A stretch of DNA of 64,000 nucleotides, taken from Acanthosepion pharaonis (lineage: Eukaryota > Mollusca > Cephalopoda > Sepiida > Sepiidae). A program made the translations under genes and the position numbers. The notes beneath the pieces are model-generated. The model searched no databases. It had not been told where the DNA came from and saw only the letters and a list, made by a program, of their open reading frames with translations. The stretch spans positions 154,001-218,000 of the forward strand of contig CAHIKZ030005437.1 in the NCBI GenBank assembly GCA_903632075.3. Direction: 5' to 3'. Of this stretch, positions 45,486 through 57,170 are shown in pieces. Position 1 is the stretch's first letter. Each line of letters opens with the position of its first letter.

Positions 45486-46790
45486 TATTACGCACTTATG
45501 ATTTATTATGAATCTGAAAGTCATTCGTATATGATGGGTAATAAAACGTTATACTAAATTGTACTAGCTAATATATATTTATAGATATTATAATAGTTTA
45601 TAAGAGCTAATTTCATTACTGGAATCGTCACTACTTGTATTCAGCTTCCAGGCAGTTTGAATGTTATTTTACATATGACCTAGTGACCTTCTACGCATTT
45701 TGGCTGCTGTTAACAAGGAGTTCATTTTTCTGAATAAAATTAGGAATTTCAATGACTCTTTTTACAGTTAGACTAGACAATATACAAAGATAATATAAGA
45801 CTTATTAAATATGCGAAGAAAATATAAGATTAGGCAATATACAAAGTGAATATAAGCCTAGACAATATACAAGGTGAACATTAGACTAGTTAAAAATAAG
45901 ATCAGTTCTAAAGAGTATGAAATATGCTAGTTGCTTAATTTTGTTAGCAACATATTAACACCTCTCAGGGTTATTGTCTAATGCCGAAATCTAGATATTT
46001 TGTACATAATTTTATGTTTTCAGAGTAAAAGTATTTTTTTTAGATATACAGTTTGTAGATCATAAAATGTATTATTGGTCATTTTATTATAAAAATGTAC
46101 TGTTGATTTTTGTATGGCGCTTCACTATTTGTCATAGGTGGGACCCTAACAGCTGCTACCATCCCGGGTCAGGGTGGACCTGGGAACAACATCAATTAAG
46201 TGGTGGTACCACGCTCCTCAAAACCTCCAATCTCCTGATCAGAGGCCTTGGGTTTATACTCATACCCAGGACGAGGAAATATTCTAGTTGAAGAAACTAT
46301 AATTTACTTCTCTTTAGATCTTACTATCATAATTTTCCTTCTTTCTTTTTTATCCTACGATGAATGAAACTGCTCTGTTTATATGAACTGACAAGCTTCA
46401 TATTGCCGAAGTTAACATAGACCTTGCTGACTCCAGTGTAAAACTCTAACCATAGACACATTCAAACAAATACACAGATGAATTATTTTTTTATAAATAT
46501 GTTGATTAAATGATTATTTTAAGAATACATAATAATGATTAATACGTAATTTTTTTTATAAGGACACAAACGATAGATTTGCTTTTACTCTTTTGTATAA
46601 AACCTCGAATCACTCAATATGTCTTGCGCATCAATTAATACAGATGACTCAATTGTATAACGAGTCAAGGCCTGTAATAGAATTCGTATTCGTAATCGAA
46701 AAAACATTCAGTCACTGGCTCTTAACAAAGTACTATACAAAGCAGACGTCTCCGTTTCTGAATGTAAACTTAATTGAGCCATTTCACTTG
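45486..46790. other. Mostly AT-rich; GC-rich patch 46130-46290
   Basis: The patch reads ACCATCCCGGGTCAGGG, GGACCTGGGAACAAC and palindromic GTGGTACCAC. It looks like part of an unidentified repeat. Between 45760 and 45880 the phrase ACAATATACAAAG recurs about every 50 bases (three imperfect units). Confidence 0.4.
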
Positions 46791-46797
46791 TATCTAT

Positions 46798-46848
<51 letters not shown>

Positions 46849-46849
46849 G
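46791..46849. repeat. TATC microsatellite
   Basis: About 14 TATC tetranucleotides. Confidence 0.97.
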
Positions 46850-47439
46850 GAATATCTTTGAGTTAAATAAAAAATACGGACAAAAACATGTAATTTAGGC
46901 ATGCATTTCTACAAGGGAAATCTTAATGTTCTCAGCTCAACCTATTTCCTAAAAAACAAACAAATATTTTTCAGAGGATTGCTTAGTAGGACCCATTTTT
47001 TCAGCGTCTATCTAATATAAATATTTGCATACAGTTCAGACGTTATTTATTATAATTTTATTTATCATGTATAAGTGTTTATAGTTGGTTAATGTAATGT
47101 GTTAGATATGTTGCAAATATATTGGGTCATAAATTTTGGTACAAATCATCTGTTGATAGTGGAGAGTTCAATATTTTTCCACTGGTGCTGCAATCATTTT
47201 GAATACTACTTTACATAGCAGACAAAATCTCCTTATTTAGAATTTTATCGTCTTTCTCTTAGTCTTGCTTTGTCATATTTCCTACGTGTGGCATCGGTCG
47301 GTGTTCAACTTCGGGTGAAATACCAGAATTTCAATTGTTCATTTCAAGTCAAAAAGGGTTTTCTTATTTGGAAGATTGGCGTAATCCGATCTTCTTACCC
47401 ACATTCCTCTAGTGACAAATCCACGTGGATTATATATAT
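46850..47439. other. No gene seen
   Basis: Unrecognised AT-rich sequence. Confidence 0.5.
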
Positions 47440-47816
47440 GTCTTTAAAAATAATTGTCGGACGTTGTCCATTTCATAATGTATGTCGTCATTTTTTTACA
47501 TTTGGATACGCTTTGAGCAGATATTAATGAATGAGAGAAAATCATGGAGAAATGTGTTTAAAAACAGTAAATCGACCTTGCTAACCGAACGCTCTTCTGT
47601 GACCCAATCGGTTAAGGCACGTATAGGATACAGGTTCGATTCCTGTCGGAGGACGCATATTTTCTATGAAAATTTCTCGGACATTCAGGCCGGTAAATGC
47701 TGTTAATACTGTTTATTATAAACAGAGCATTTACTTAAATATTTGTATCTATAAAAAGAACGTATAAACATAAAAAATGTCTTAAAAAATAATTGTCGGA
47801 CTTTGTCCATTTCATA

Positions 47817-47818
<2 letters not shown>
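47440..47818 (+). repeat. Family B repeat, diverged copy
   Basis: The tRNA-like part (47588-47655) keeps ACCCAATCGGTTAAGGCAC and GGTTCGATTCCTGTC but has lost the anticodon arm. The 3' arm GACATTCAGGCCGGTAAATG to GAACGTATAAACAT is intact. Its end AATTGTCGGACTTTGTCCAT (47787-47812) is preceded by a second copy of the same end at 47450-47476, so two repeat ends lie in tandem. Confidence 0.75.
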
Positions 47819-47863
<45 letters not shown>

Positions 47864-47876
47864 CGTGTGTGTGCGT
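47819..47876. repeat. AT / GT microsatellite
   Basis: About 12 AT then about 16 GT with GC interruptions, between repeats B and C. Confidence 0.95.
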
Positions 47877-47879
47877 TTA

Positions 47880-48300
47880 AAATAATAGGAAAGTACACTA
47901 ATATTTATAATTCAGAGTTCTTAGCTTTTATTCTTATTTTTTAAAAACAGTGCTCAATACGATCCGTAGAGCTTAATATTATAATTATGAAAAAAAAAAA
48001 AAAAAATGATTCCACCGCGACACAGAACATCCTATGTTTCAAAACGAAAAACTCCAAATCTATATAAATTTTAAAAATTAAATCTACAACACAGAGATTC
48101 GTTCCATTATCAAGCGATTTTTAGAATAACTTTCTAAGAAATTGATTTACTTAATATTAGCGTAGACAATCTTATTATTTTGTTGATAATGGAACGATAC
48201 TTTGTATTGTAGATTTAATTTTTAAAATTAATCTAGATTTGGAGTTTTTCGTTTTGAAACATAGGATGTACTGTGTCGCGGTGGAATCATATTTTTTTAA
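47880..48300. mobile_element. Repeat C palindrome
   Basis: The inner arm 47996-48115 is repeated inverted at 48185-48296 (GATTCCACCGCGACACAG, CATCCTATGTTTCAAAACGA, AAAACTCCAAATCTA, TCCATTATCAAGCG with complements). The outer left part 47880-47995 and the left arm align directly with the single-arm copy at 33692-34005. A 69-bp spacer separates the arms. Confidence 0.75.
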
Positions 48301-48321
48301 AAACATATATATATATATATA

Positions 48322-48858
48322 TGAATGATTTTGTTTTTAAATTATTTCTAATATATATATATATTATTTCTAATATATATATATATTAAGAAATGGACAA
48401 AGTCCGACAATTAAAGACATTTTTATGTTTAACGTTCTTTTTTATAGATACAAGTATTTAAGTAAATGCTCTGTTTATAATAAACAGTATTAAATAACAT
48501 TTACCGGCCTGAATTTTATTGCTTATACTTGTACGAGATTAATGGAAGATTGAAGTTTATAAGCAGTAAATTCGACCTTGCCTACCGAGCGCTCTTTTGT
48601 GGCCGAGAGGTTAGGCACGTCAGCGTAAATGGCGGTTCCGTATAGGATGCAGGTTCGAATCCTGTCAAAGGACGAATATTTTCTATGAAAATTTCTCGGA
48701 CATTCAGGCCGGTAAATGTTATTTAATACTGTTTATTATAAACAGAGCATTAATTAAATACTTGTATCTATAAAAAAGAACGTTAAACATAAAAATGTCT
48801 TTAATATATATATATATATATTTTAGAAATAATTTAAAAACAAAATCATTTAAAAATG
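48322..48858 (+). mobile_element. Palindromic element B with tRNA-like core
   Basis: The left arm (48322-48515) and right arm (48692-48858) are inverted copies, comprising an outer ATGATTTTGTTTTTAAATTA segment, an AT run and about 115 bp ending ATTTACCGGCCTGA. Between them a cloverleaf-like sequence at 48593-48673 has acceptor TCTTTTG/CAAAGGA, D arm GCCGAGAGGTTAGGC, anticodon stem CGTCA/TGGCG and T arm GCAGG-TTCGAAT-CCTGT. The anticodon loop GCGTAAA lacks U33. CTGTTTATAATAAACAG within the arm is itself a hairpin. No protein is encoded. It resembles a MITE or fold-back element that captured a tRNA-derived SINE, or a SINE dimer in inverted orientation. Confidence 0.7.
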
Positions 48859-49100
48859 ACTGGGTTTACGTTTCGGGCACAAAATTGAGCTAGCAAATAT
48901 AAATCCGTTGAAGTTTCAATGGGAGATGGGCGTTTTCTTAAATAGGTAATTGCGTTATCAAGATGGTCTTCCCGCGCCAAATTGGTAACGTCACGCTTTG
49001 ACTATAGGGGCGTTTTCCCTAATGATGTCCGATTCTTGTGGGGAGGGACAATTTTTAATAAGACTTCTCGATCTAGGTCGGTTGTTATTAATTTTACTGT
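48859..49100. other. No gene seen
   Basis: Unrecognised. Phrases such as GGGCGTTTTC recur at 48928 and 49009. Confidence 0.5.
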
Positions 49101-49560
49101 TTAAGAAAATAAAAAACTAGGATAGCAACTAAGAAACATGTACCTACGAGAAATAACATTTACAATAATAATAATATATTCGACAACCTCACTCAATTTT
49201 TTATGTTTGAGCCGTATATGGCACTTCAGTCCCGATAGTAACCTACATACAAGGACATATATTGCACAACAGCGAGGATTTCGGGATATAGCCAGAAGGA
49301 TATTTGCTGACGCTTTTCGCCGCTGTCTGTCGTCTCTTAGCCGGTCAATACGACTGATTTCGACATTTCTGATGGCACTCTGGCACAAATATTTCTAGAT
49401 ATTTTAACCAGGGCAACTCACTCGAAGTTACATTGACAGCTGAGGGGTTACTCTTTAGTTTGTCTTTATACCTGAACCGCTGTCGTCCAATTGTCCTTTG
49501 TCCAGTGTTAAACAGGCTATAGATATGGACCTTAGGTATTACAGGAATTAGTCGAATTTT
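49101..49560 (-). pseudogene. LINE C terminus with finger-like end
   Basis: On the minus strand NTGQRTIGRQRFRYKDKLKS and NPSAVNVTSSELPWL match the GKR..G.Q..R.KD.LK segment of non-LTR proteins. After a frameshift it continues ECHQKCRNQSY / RIDRLRDDRQRRKASANIL and CAIYVLVCRLLSGLKCHIRL, a decayed C2H2 finger. Stops and the frame change mark it as dead. Confidence 0.75.
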
Positions 49561-49930
49561 TAATCCGATATTATTTCTATTTACTATAAACGTTATATTT
49601 AGTGGGTACACATGTTTGAGTAGAAAACACTGTTTTAAACAGTGAAATAAATGTCTACCAGTCTAGATATCGATAGCCTTATTAAAACCTATTAAAGTTG
49701 GGAGACACATTTGCTTCAATGAGACTTTTGAAGCAGGTAGACATTAATTTAGCTGTTTAAAACATAGATGCTTATTTAAACACATATACCCACTAAAATA
49801 AAGTTTATAGTAATAAGATAGAAAAGCACGCACAGTGATATTTGAATTTGTAGGTCTGATAAATTGGATCGTGATTACGATTCCAATATAATAAATTATA
49901 ACCATGGAATATTAGTGTTTGAGTTTTTTT

Positions 49931-49933
<3 letters not shown>
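49561..49933. other. No gene; short inverted phrase
   Basis: GTTTTAAACAGTG (49632) and CTGTTTAAAAC (49752), and ATGTCTACC (49651) and GGTAGACAT (49736), are inverted about 100 bp apart, suggesting a small hairpin element at 49590-49795 with ends TTATATTTAGTGGGTA and TACCCACTAAAATAA. Confidence 0.5.
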
Positions 49934-50006
<73 letters not shown>

Positions 50007-50009
50007 TTG
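49934..50009. repeat. AT / GT microsatellite
   Basis: About 33 AT followed by a few GT. Confidence 0.97.
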
Positions 50010-50534
50010 CATGTGTTTGCGTGCACGAGAGGAAATCAGTAATCTATAACAGGGGTTGAAAAATGTTCGATTCACGTGATCAATAGACATAAGTGAATTA
50101 AGTGCATTAAAAGGAAGGGTATTATAAAAAGAAACATTTCTTCTGTAGGATGAGCGCTTTTTTTCATTATTAGGCTGCAGATTTATTGATCTGTTTGTGT
50201 TTTATGTTCTAGTCGTATATATATGATTGTAATTATAAAAAAAAAACAGTCATACGAATCAACAGACATATGCTTCTCATAAGACACGTACGAAACATAC
50301 ATTTGTATATAAAGTCGCATCAACTGTATACTTACTTACTCTTACAAATATATATGAAAGCACCTATCCATTGCTTCATTATTTTCTTTCATTGCATACA
50401 CTTTAACATCAATCATTGAGAACATTTTTTTCAATTTTTAGGAGTATTTGAAAAAAATGTTTATTTCAATAGCCGATTATTGTTTATTTTCTTTGGAGCA
50501 AACGACAGGCTCGGTGCTTATATCTGAAATCAAA

Positions 50535-50541
<7 letters not shown>

Positions 50542-50607
<66 letters not shown>
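50542..50607. repeat. AT microsatellite
   Basis: About 33 AT dinucleotides. Confidence 0.97.
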
Positions 50608-50610
<3 letters not shown>

Positions 50611-52974
50611 TCAAATTTTTTGAAGTCAACAATATTATTTGGGCTTATTTGGTTTAATGCATTTAATATCCAACAGTTTGGGCAATAGTTCATTGTATTT
50701 ATTACATTTGAAAAACTAAAAGAACAATTATTGTTTGAATTTCTGAGAAGTGTTGTTAACATTATCCACCTACATTTCAACTGCTGAGTCTTCCTGCCTT
50801 TGATTTGCATTCGGTAACATTCCTTGGTCGTCATTTGCAAAAAACTAAAAGTATTGAGAAAATAGACAAAAGAAAGAATGAAACAAAACTGAAATATTTC
50901 TATCGGCAACATTTTTATGTACAGAAGATCCAAAGAATTTTCTTAAGAATCTCTGTAAATAATGAACGAAAAGTTGTAATTACTATGCTGGTGAATTAGC
51001 GAGTGAGAGAGGTGCACTGTCTACGCTATGTGCGTCTATTGCATGTAGCACTAACTTTAGCGTCCTGTCACGACTTCGGCCCGTGATGAAAGAGAACTAG
51101 CGTCTTTCAGTCCACGGCAAGCATTCTCCACCCTTTTTTCTTTATTTACGCATGCTCAAGATCTGAAAACTTCTTACTTCCGCTGATAAGGTTTTTCAAT
51201 CATGTTTTTTGGCGAAAAGGTTTAACTTCTGCTACTACCTAAGTATTAAGAAACAGGAAAATTTCACTAGAAACAAATAAAATAGTGACCTTCTCTGTTT
51301 ATATGGCAGTAAATGCTTGACAATTTCTTTGGAAATGAACCCAAAACAGACATGAGACAACAAAGATGTTGAGAATTTCCTTGACTGAACATTGTGAGAA
51401 ATGAGGAATTTTGAATTTTTTTTTCCCCTTAAGATTTCCTTCTTACGTCATCATTCTATTTCCCCACTAAGCTTGTGTATATTTTATTATTGTCTCTAAT
51501 ACCTGGTGCAGAGTTTACGTCTTCCAAGAAACAAGATGATTTCTATCAGCGCTTTTATCCACATGGTCGTTTTCCACCGAGATCAACAGTGCATGGAAGC
51601 TAGTAATTAGAAAAAAACACATTTAAGAAATGAGAAAATTGATACTTACGAATAATCATTATACTAATAATAACCTTGACAAAACTATTTCATAGAATTA
51701 GATTATTCAATGTTCTTATTTTGGAAACCATGATTTTTCCTTCACTAAACTTTGTTTTTCATTAGTATAAGACAAGAGTTTATTGGAATATGATACTTTT
51801 GTTGTTGGTTTCTTCTGTTCTGATCCTGGTTCTTGGTTTGTTTTCTCATGTTACTTTGATCCACCGTGTCTTCTTTAGCCTCTGAGACACATTTTCCTAG
51901 CATTGTTCAGCACTATTTTTCTTTTCTTCTATTTCAGAAAGGAGAAATATTTCAGATTAAGAGAATAAAAACAATATGATTATAGTTTTATTGACAGAAT
52001 GGAGAAGGTTACACATTTTCTCCGTTTCCCAGCAAGCCTTATATAAGGTTTTCTTTTGGGAAGCATTTTTCATATACTTTTCCGATCTTTTCGCCACCTG
52101 CTATTGAAAGACTCTCTCTTCCCCGTTTCACATCCGGAAAATAGCTGGTTTAAATCCATTTATATTTATTTATTGTAACTTATTTCTTTCGATTATTTCC
52201 TCTCAAGATTGGCTTTGGTGTTAATAGCTTTGTGAATTGTTATCCGGACAGGTAAGATAGTTATAGGAAACTAGATGACCCAAGTAGTGACTGATTTACA
52301 ATATTCTATATGAAACACCGTGAAGAGGAATTTTATGAAAACATCAGGTACTAAGGCAGAGAGAAAGGAGAAGTTGAAGTAGACCCAATGCCTTTTTCAA
52401 AGAAGTGAAGTGAACTTAAACAGATTCAGTTCCGATTTCATTTTCCGTTTTGATAACCGTTATTACCCTACACCTAGAATGAATGCATTTTGCCATATAG
52501 ATTTATATACTTTCTAAGTTATCGATCTATTTTGTGACCGAATATCTATTGTTTTCAAACCGAAGCGTATTCTTTCTTTCCGTCAAGAAAGTGTTTGGTT
52601 GATTTACTGATGATAATTTATTTAAATAATAAAAATAATAAAATGCTAATGAGAAAGTAAATGCCAGCAATAATATTGTGTGTCCTTTATCTTTTAGCTG
52701 TGGTCGAGGACATACATTTCATCTATAAAACTTGGCGATATTCTTAAGGCCTAAAATCAAACATGACTTTCTGAATACTGTATTCTTTAACATTGGTTCT
52801 GTAAATGAATCCCTGAAGCTGAGATATTGTACGATAAATTCTATTACTAAAACGATTGAAAAAGTAAGTTGTAGAAGTCACGTGTTTCTTAATAGGTTCA
52901 AATTTCTAAAAACCATTAATATAATTCTGAATACAAATCTAGTATGATACCAGAATTAACATTGCCCCCGCTGT
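50608..52974. other. Long featureless stretch
   Basis: No gene, SINE or LINE signature was recognised. Minus and plus frames of 60-108 codons at 50607-50999 lack any support. Confidence 0.45.
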
Positions 52975-53210
52975 CACACTAGAGGACCAAAGAAGTCAAG
53001 TGCAACTGGAGGTCGATCTGGTTTCACTCTCGGCCGCTGAATGCAAAAGTACATGATCCAATACCTGAATCCAGTTTTGCCGGCGTGGGGAAGATTCATG
53101 ATACTTGCAGTTGGCAACCTCTCTCCGGGGCACAGACGAAAACGTAGGGTGCGCGTATCGGACGAGGGCGCGAGACTTCACCTACACATTGACTGAGATT
53201 GACTGACGAA
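52975..53210 (+). promoter_or_regulatory. GC- and CpG-rich island, possible first exon
   Basis: About 235 bp stand out for GC content and CpG dinucleotides (GCGCGTATCGG, GAGGGCGCGAG) in an AT-rich desert. It ends at a donor-like GAA then GTAAGT (53211-53216). This would suit a 5' untranslated exon with its promoter on the plus strand. A 61-codon minus frame is present but unconvincing. It could also be the GC-rich head of an unknown repeat. Confidence 0.3.
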
Positions 53211-53216
53211 GTAAGT

Positions 53217-53631
53217 ACCAGTGTGAATAAAATATAATGCTAAATATAAAGGATGCAAGACATCATTTTGCCAGCAATCCATTTCATTACACTAAACTCT
53301 ATTTACTTTATTATTGTCATTCGTTTTTTTTTTCACACGAGTGACTGATTTATTAGTAGCAAGTCTGAAACCAACAATACTTTTACTATTCTTACTAATA
53401 ACGACTATAACATCTCAGTTCATCCTCGAGTCTCTAATGCTTTCGGTTTTTTCTTTAGCAAGATTTTTCTAAGCAGGTTCTAGTTTTCTAATAATCATTG
53501 GCACTCACTTGAGTTGTATACTCAGTATGTTTTGAGGGGAAAATTCAGATTTACCTCTTTCAGTTTCAACTTTTGTCCAACTGAGATGGCTGTCTCCACT
53601 GTTAGGCACATTTTCATTTCTTAGTTTACAA
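53217..53631. other. No gene seen
   Basis: Unrecognised. Intron if the island upstream is an exon. Confidence 0.4.
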
Positions 53632-53760
53632 GGAGGTGCTGAAAAATTCCCATTCCGACAAAGAAGAGATTTCAAAATAAATTCTGATGTTTGGTTATTT
53701 GATCAGATTTTTTGGAAAACGGGTCAGGTCGGGAACTTTTCAGCACCGCCTAGCCTAATA
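53632..53760. mobile_element. MITE family G copy
   Basis: Inverted ends GGAGGTGCTGAAAAATTCCC and (minus strand) GGCGGTGCTGAAAAGTTCCC enclose about 125 bp. The interior shares ATTTCAAAATAAATTC and TTTGATCAGATTTTTTGG with 35690-35815. Noncoding. Confidence 0.75.
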
Positions 53761-54832
53761 ACAACACCTTGTCTCCTGACATAAAGTTGGCCATCCGTTT
53801 GAATCATAAACTTCCAATGTACTGTGTATTTTTTATTTTTAGGGACAGTTTCTACTTTGTGTTTATAGCATTTTTAGAACTTAAACCGAATTCTTATCGA
53901 ATCACTGTCTCAACAACAGACGCCAGCACTTCAACATTTTTTCTCGTGACTGATTCGTTGCACCCACTTCTGATATGAGTTATCGTTTTGTCTCATTCTT
54001 TACATGGACTACATTTGCTATTTTGATGGGATTTGTCGATTTTCCCATTGATATAATTAGTTGTTGTTTTGGGTCGCTATTATTAGGGATTCTCTTTCTT
54101 CAGATGTCTCTTGTACAGCTATATTCAGTTCATTTCGTCCGTCATTTGTCTGTCTCCTGAATTCTCTGTGTTGTTATTTTTTCCCTCGATCTCGTATTCT
54201 GTTTTAGCAATGTTTTTCTCGAAGTCTCTGTATAATCAGACATTTTGCTCTATTTGGCCGCCACTCGTATTCTTCTATTCAAATGTGTATTTCGTTAATC
54301 TTATTATAACTAATAATTATTTTATACTGATCAGATCTCTTTCTCTCTTTTCCTGCTGATATAATCTCTGGTATATAGAGCTTTGTGTACAGTAATTAAT
54401 TTTCTAGTTTGCTTTTGTTTAGTTTAGCAATTCTCTCGAATATCCAGCTAAAGATCCTACTCATATGTGCATACCTTTTAGTTAGGCTTTGATGTTTATT
54501 TTCTTTCTAAACGTTTCTTCTATTTCTTTGTGATTGATTGAATTAGAATCAAATATTTAAAGATAGTTCTCATTCTCACTAAAGGCACTAATCACTGTAT
54601 AATACCGGATTAGCCGGATAATTAACATCACGTATTATTCTACTACGGATTCCTTGCTTATATCTTCACCAAAATTTGCGCTTCTTTCGGTTAATATAAA
54701 TCGTATAAAAAGCAGCAGAAATAGGATAAAAGAAATGCTATAATAATTGATTATATTTTATCTAAGTAATTTGGAGTCTGTGGAGACGGAAGAAGGAATA
54801 CAACTATATGACATATTTGAATAACGGCTTCA
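53761..54832. other. T-rich, no supported gene
   Basis: Several plus frames of 61-82 codons (53769-54359) are hydrophobic because of T-rich codons. No motif. Confidence 0.45.
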
Positions 54833-54915
54833 TGGGCTAATTGGTAAGACGCTGTCACTGTAATATAGGATACTAAAACTAAGGTATACAGGTTTGAATA
54901 TGGATTCTATATTTC
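54833..54915 (+). repeat. tRNA-like sequence, possible SINE
   Basis: TGGGCTAATTGGTAAGACG is a good A box and CAGGTTTGAATATGG a fair B box, 55 bases apart. Acceptor stem pairing fails. Confidence 0.5.
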
Positions 54916-55022
54916 TGTTCTGTACTGCTTATTCAACAGTCACAAAATAACGACCTGAGAATTGCGATGAATAATAACGAAAAATACGTTGAATGAAATA
55001 TTAGTAAAAATGATAAATTTAC

Positions 55023-55057
<35 letters not shown>

Positions 55058-55070
55058 GTGTGTGTGTGTG
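55023..55070. repeat. AT / GT microsatellite
   Basis: Two short AT runs split by ATGT, then GT. Confidence 0.93.
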
Positions 55071-55690
55071 GAAGAATATAGATTAAAGAAATACTAGAAA
55101 CTCAGTAAGAATTTACGAATGTCTCTTTTTATACACACATGATGTCTGTCGACTTGTTAAACGAGTATGTCCATCGCTGACAAGTTTGATTCATGTTTTT
55201 AGTTCTCAGTTGAACGACGATCGCTATTAAATACACCAAGCGACTTACAAAGCTTATTGCAAATGTGGAAAACTAAGTTGCTCTTTTCAGGGTCGGGACC
55301 ATTTCATAATGCCTTTTCAACTTATTCGCGGATTTTCACATACATACATAATGGACGGCTACTCTCGTTTTCCGAGTACACTCATCACATAGGGCAGATA
55401 GCCAATCCCTGTTGCAGAAGACTGCTCTGGCATATTTATGTTTAATCAACACCCACAGTTTATATTGAAACTATGTTAAATTAGTTAGTTACAGTTTCAT
55501 GGAAAGCGCGCGTAATGTCATGATGAGCAGTTTGAACAACGTAAGTACACTGAAACCCTCGGTCACATGACTTGTGACTTGTTAGCACAAATACCGTAAT
55601 TTCACTCAAAAGGTTTGGGTCAAACTGAGGTATGATATTCAGGCACTTTCCAAAGGTGCTGTATGCTGAACTCATCCTCCACAAACATCA
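55071..55690. other. No gene; possible degraded SINE near 55140-55210
   Basis: ACTTGTTAAACGAG and CAAGTTTGATTCATG are weak A- and B-box matches. The rest is unrecognised. Confidence 0.35.
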
Positions 55691-55760
55691 AGAAGTCATC
55701 TTTTTTGGTAAAGCGTGAGATGGTGAGATTCGAATCTAGGTTTTATGGTCGGAAAGTATT

Positions 55761-55766
<6 letters not shown>

Positions 55767-55832
<66 letters not shown>
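55767..55832. repeat. CA / AT microsatellite
   Basis: About 15 CA followed by about 18 AT. On its left, minus-strand GATTCGAATCTCACC (55718-55732) is a B box of a SINE fragment. Confidence 0.95.
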
Positions 55833-55835
<3 letters not shown>

Positions 55836-55839
55836 TACA

Positions 55840-56017
55840 TGATATAGGCTTGATGCGAATCGATTTCGAGCAATACCATCGCTTGAGCCATCCATAGTGG
55901 GTATCTGACATTTTAACCCTGCTCCAGTTTTATATTCCCTTGCACAGATGTGGCAACGTTGCACATCTTTTACAGTAGTTGTTACATAAATGTCGCATAA
56001 CAAGTACTGAATGACTT

Positions 56018-56056
<39 letters not shown>

Positions 56057-56110
56057 CTTTGGCGACGTTTGAGGCCTGCTCAACTTTGACAGACGCGACA
56101 ACATTCATTA
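55840..56110 (-). pseudogene. LINE C-terminal finger region
   Basis: The minus strand reads TVKDVQRCHICAREYKTGAG then LKCQIPTMDGSSDGIARNRF, a C2H2-like finger (C-x2-C ... GLK) as found at the end of non-LTR proteins. A second finger-like echo, CCRVCQS.AGLKRRQ, lies at 56060-56105, separated by a GT array at 56021-56052. Confidence 0.55.
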
Positions 56111-56304
56111 AACGTTAGATCAAATTTCATAACAAATATTTTCAGAGAAATCAACATCAAGATCCATACGAATATCCCCATTGAGTTAACACGATTCTCT
56201 TCAAAGTCTTCCTTGCGATTGCGCACTGCTGTCCTCCAGAATGAACGATTTAGAGCGATTTTTTACAGTCATTTTGAATGATATTGGGCTTCCTCAGTGT
56301 TTTC

Positions 56305-56316
56305 TGCATACATACA

Positions 56317-56350
<34 letters not shown>

Positions 56351-56357
56351 CATACAT
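56305..56357. repeat. CATA microsatellite
   Basis: About 12 CATA tetranucleotides. Confidence 0.96.
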
Positions 56358-56459
56358 ACCTATATATGTATATGAGGCGGTACTTCTCCAAAATTTGAAG
56401 TTTGGTTAGATTTTGGGAATTGGGTAAGCACCTCGTACACCCCCTCCACACGTGTGTGT

Positions 56460-56508
56460 ACACACACTCACACACGCACACAACCACTCACCCACCCAAA
56501 CAAACACA

Positions 56509-56565
<57 letters not shown>

Positions 56566-56566
56566 G
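56460..56566. repeat. CA / AT microsatellite
   Basis: Degenerate CA, then about 18 pure CA from 56510, then about 9 AT. Confidence 0.95.
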
Positions 56567-56754
56567 TATACTCGTACTCGACTCTCCCGTCGAATTCGAC
56601 GTATGAGTGTCAAGCAGATCAGTTCCCAGGAAACCGACAGCCCAACAACAGCACATGAGAGTGGTGAAGGTTTCGTGCAGGACCATCCACATTTTTTGAA
56701 GGGCCGAATAAGTGCCACAAGGCCCCCAAACGATCCTCCGCAGGTTTTGAATTC

Positions 56755-56968
56755 AGAGTTTTCCTTCTCCTAGACCAGTTGCCATCCAAGGCTATAAAGC
56801 CCAGTCTGTCCTGCTATTTACCCATAGCTGGAGAGAGAAGTAGAGGATTTACATCTTTCCCAAGGGTATTAGCACGTAAGTGAATGTAATGAATTCGACT
56901 GGAATTCGAACTCGGCTCTCCGATTCCTCAATCGAAGCCATTACTGTCCATTACTCCACCGTGCTTCC
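56755..56968 (-). repeat. Beta SINE, best-preserved head
   Basis: On the minus strand the tRNA-like head GCACGGTGGAGTAATGGACAG and GCCGAGTTCGAATTCCAGTC (B box near 56900-56916) is followed by ATTACATTCACTTACGTG, CCAGCTATGGGTAAATAGC and GGGCTTTATAGCCTTGGATG. Its 5' end abuts the TATC array. Confidence 0.85.

Positions 56969-57012
<44 letters not shown>
56969..57012. repeat. TATC microsatellite
   Basis: About 11 TATC tetranucleotides. Confidence 0.97.
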
Positions 57013-57129
57013 GGAAGATATATGTAAATCGATATATATCAGACTAATATTGGTTTTTGCATTGTAGAATTATAAACGGCCTTTGTTGTGTTTCTTCCCT
57101 CCACATATATAAAATTCCATCAACAAAAC

Positions 57130-57170
57130 ATTATCCATCTGAAGAAGTCCTTTCGAACGACGAAACTCAT
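57130..57170 (+). other. Penelope-like / hammerhead-like motif
   Basis: CTGAAGA at 57137-57143, then AGTCCTTTCGAACGAC with a 3-bp GTC/GAC stem, then GAAAC. This is the CTGAAGA...GAAAC signature seen at several other places in the window. No cleavage strand recognised. Confidence 0.4.

Noticed and set aside
46130..46290. GC-rich patch as a promoter
   Set aside because: It has few CpGs, and its phrases look like part of a dispersed repeat; no splice or initiator signal adjoins it.
54833..54915. A functional tRNA gene
   Set aside because: A and B boxes are present but the acceptor and anticodon stems do not pair.
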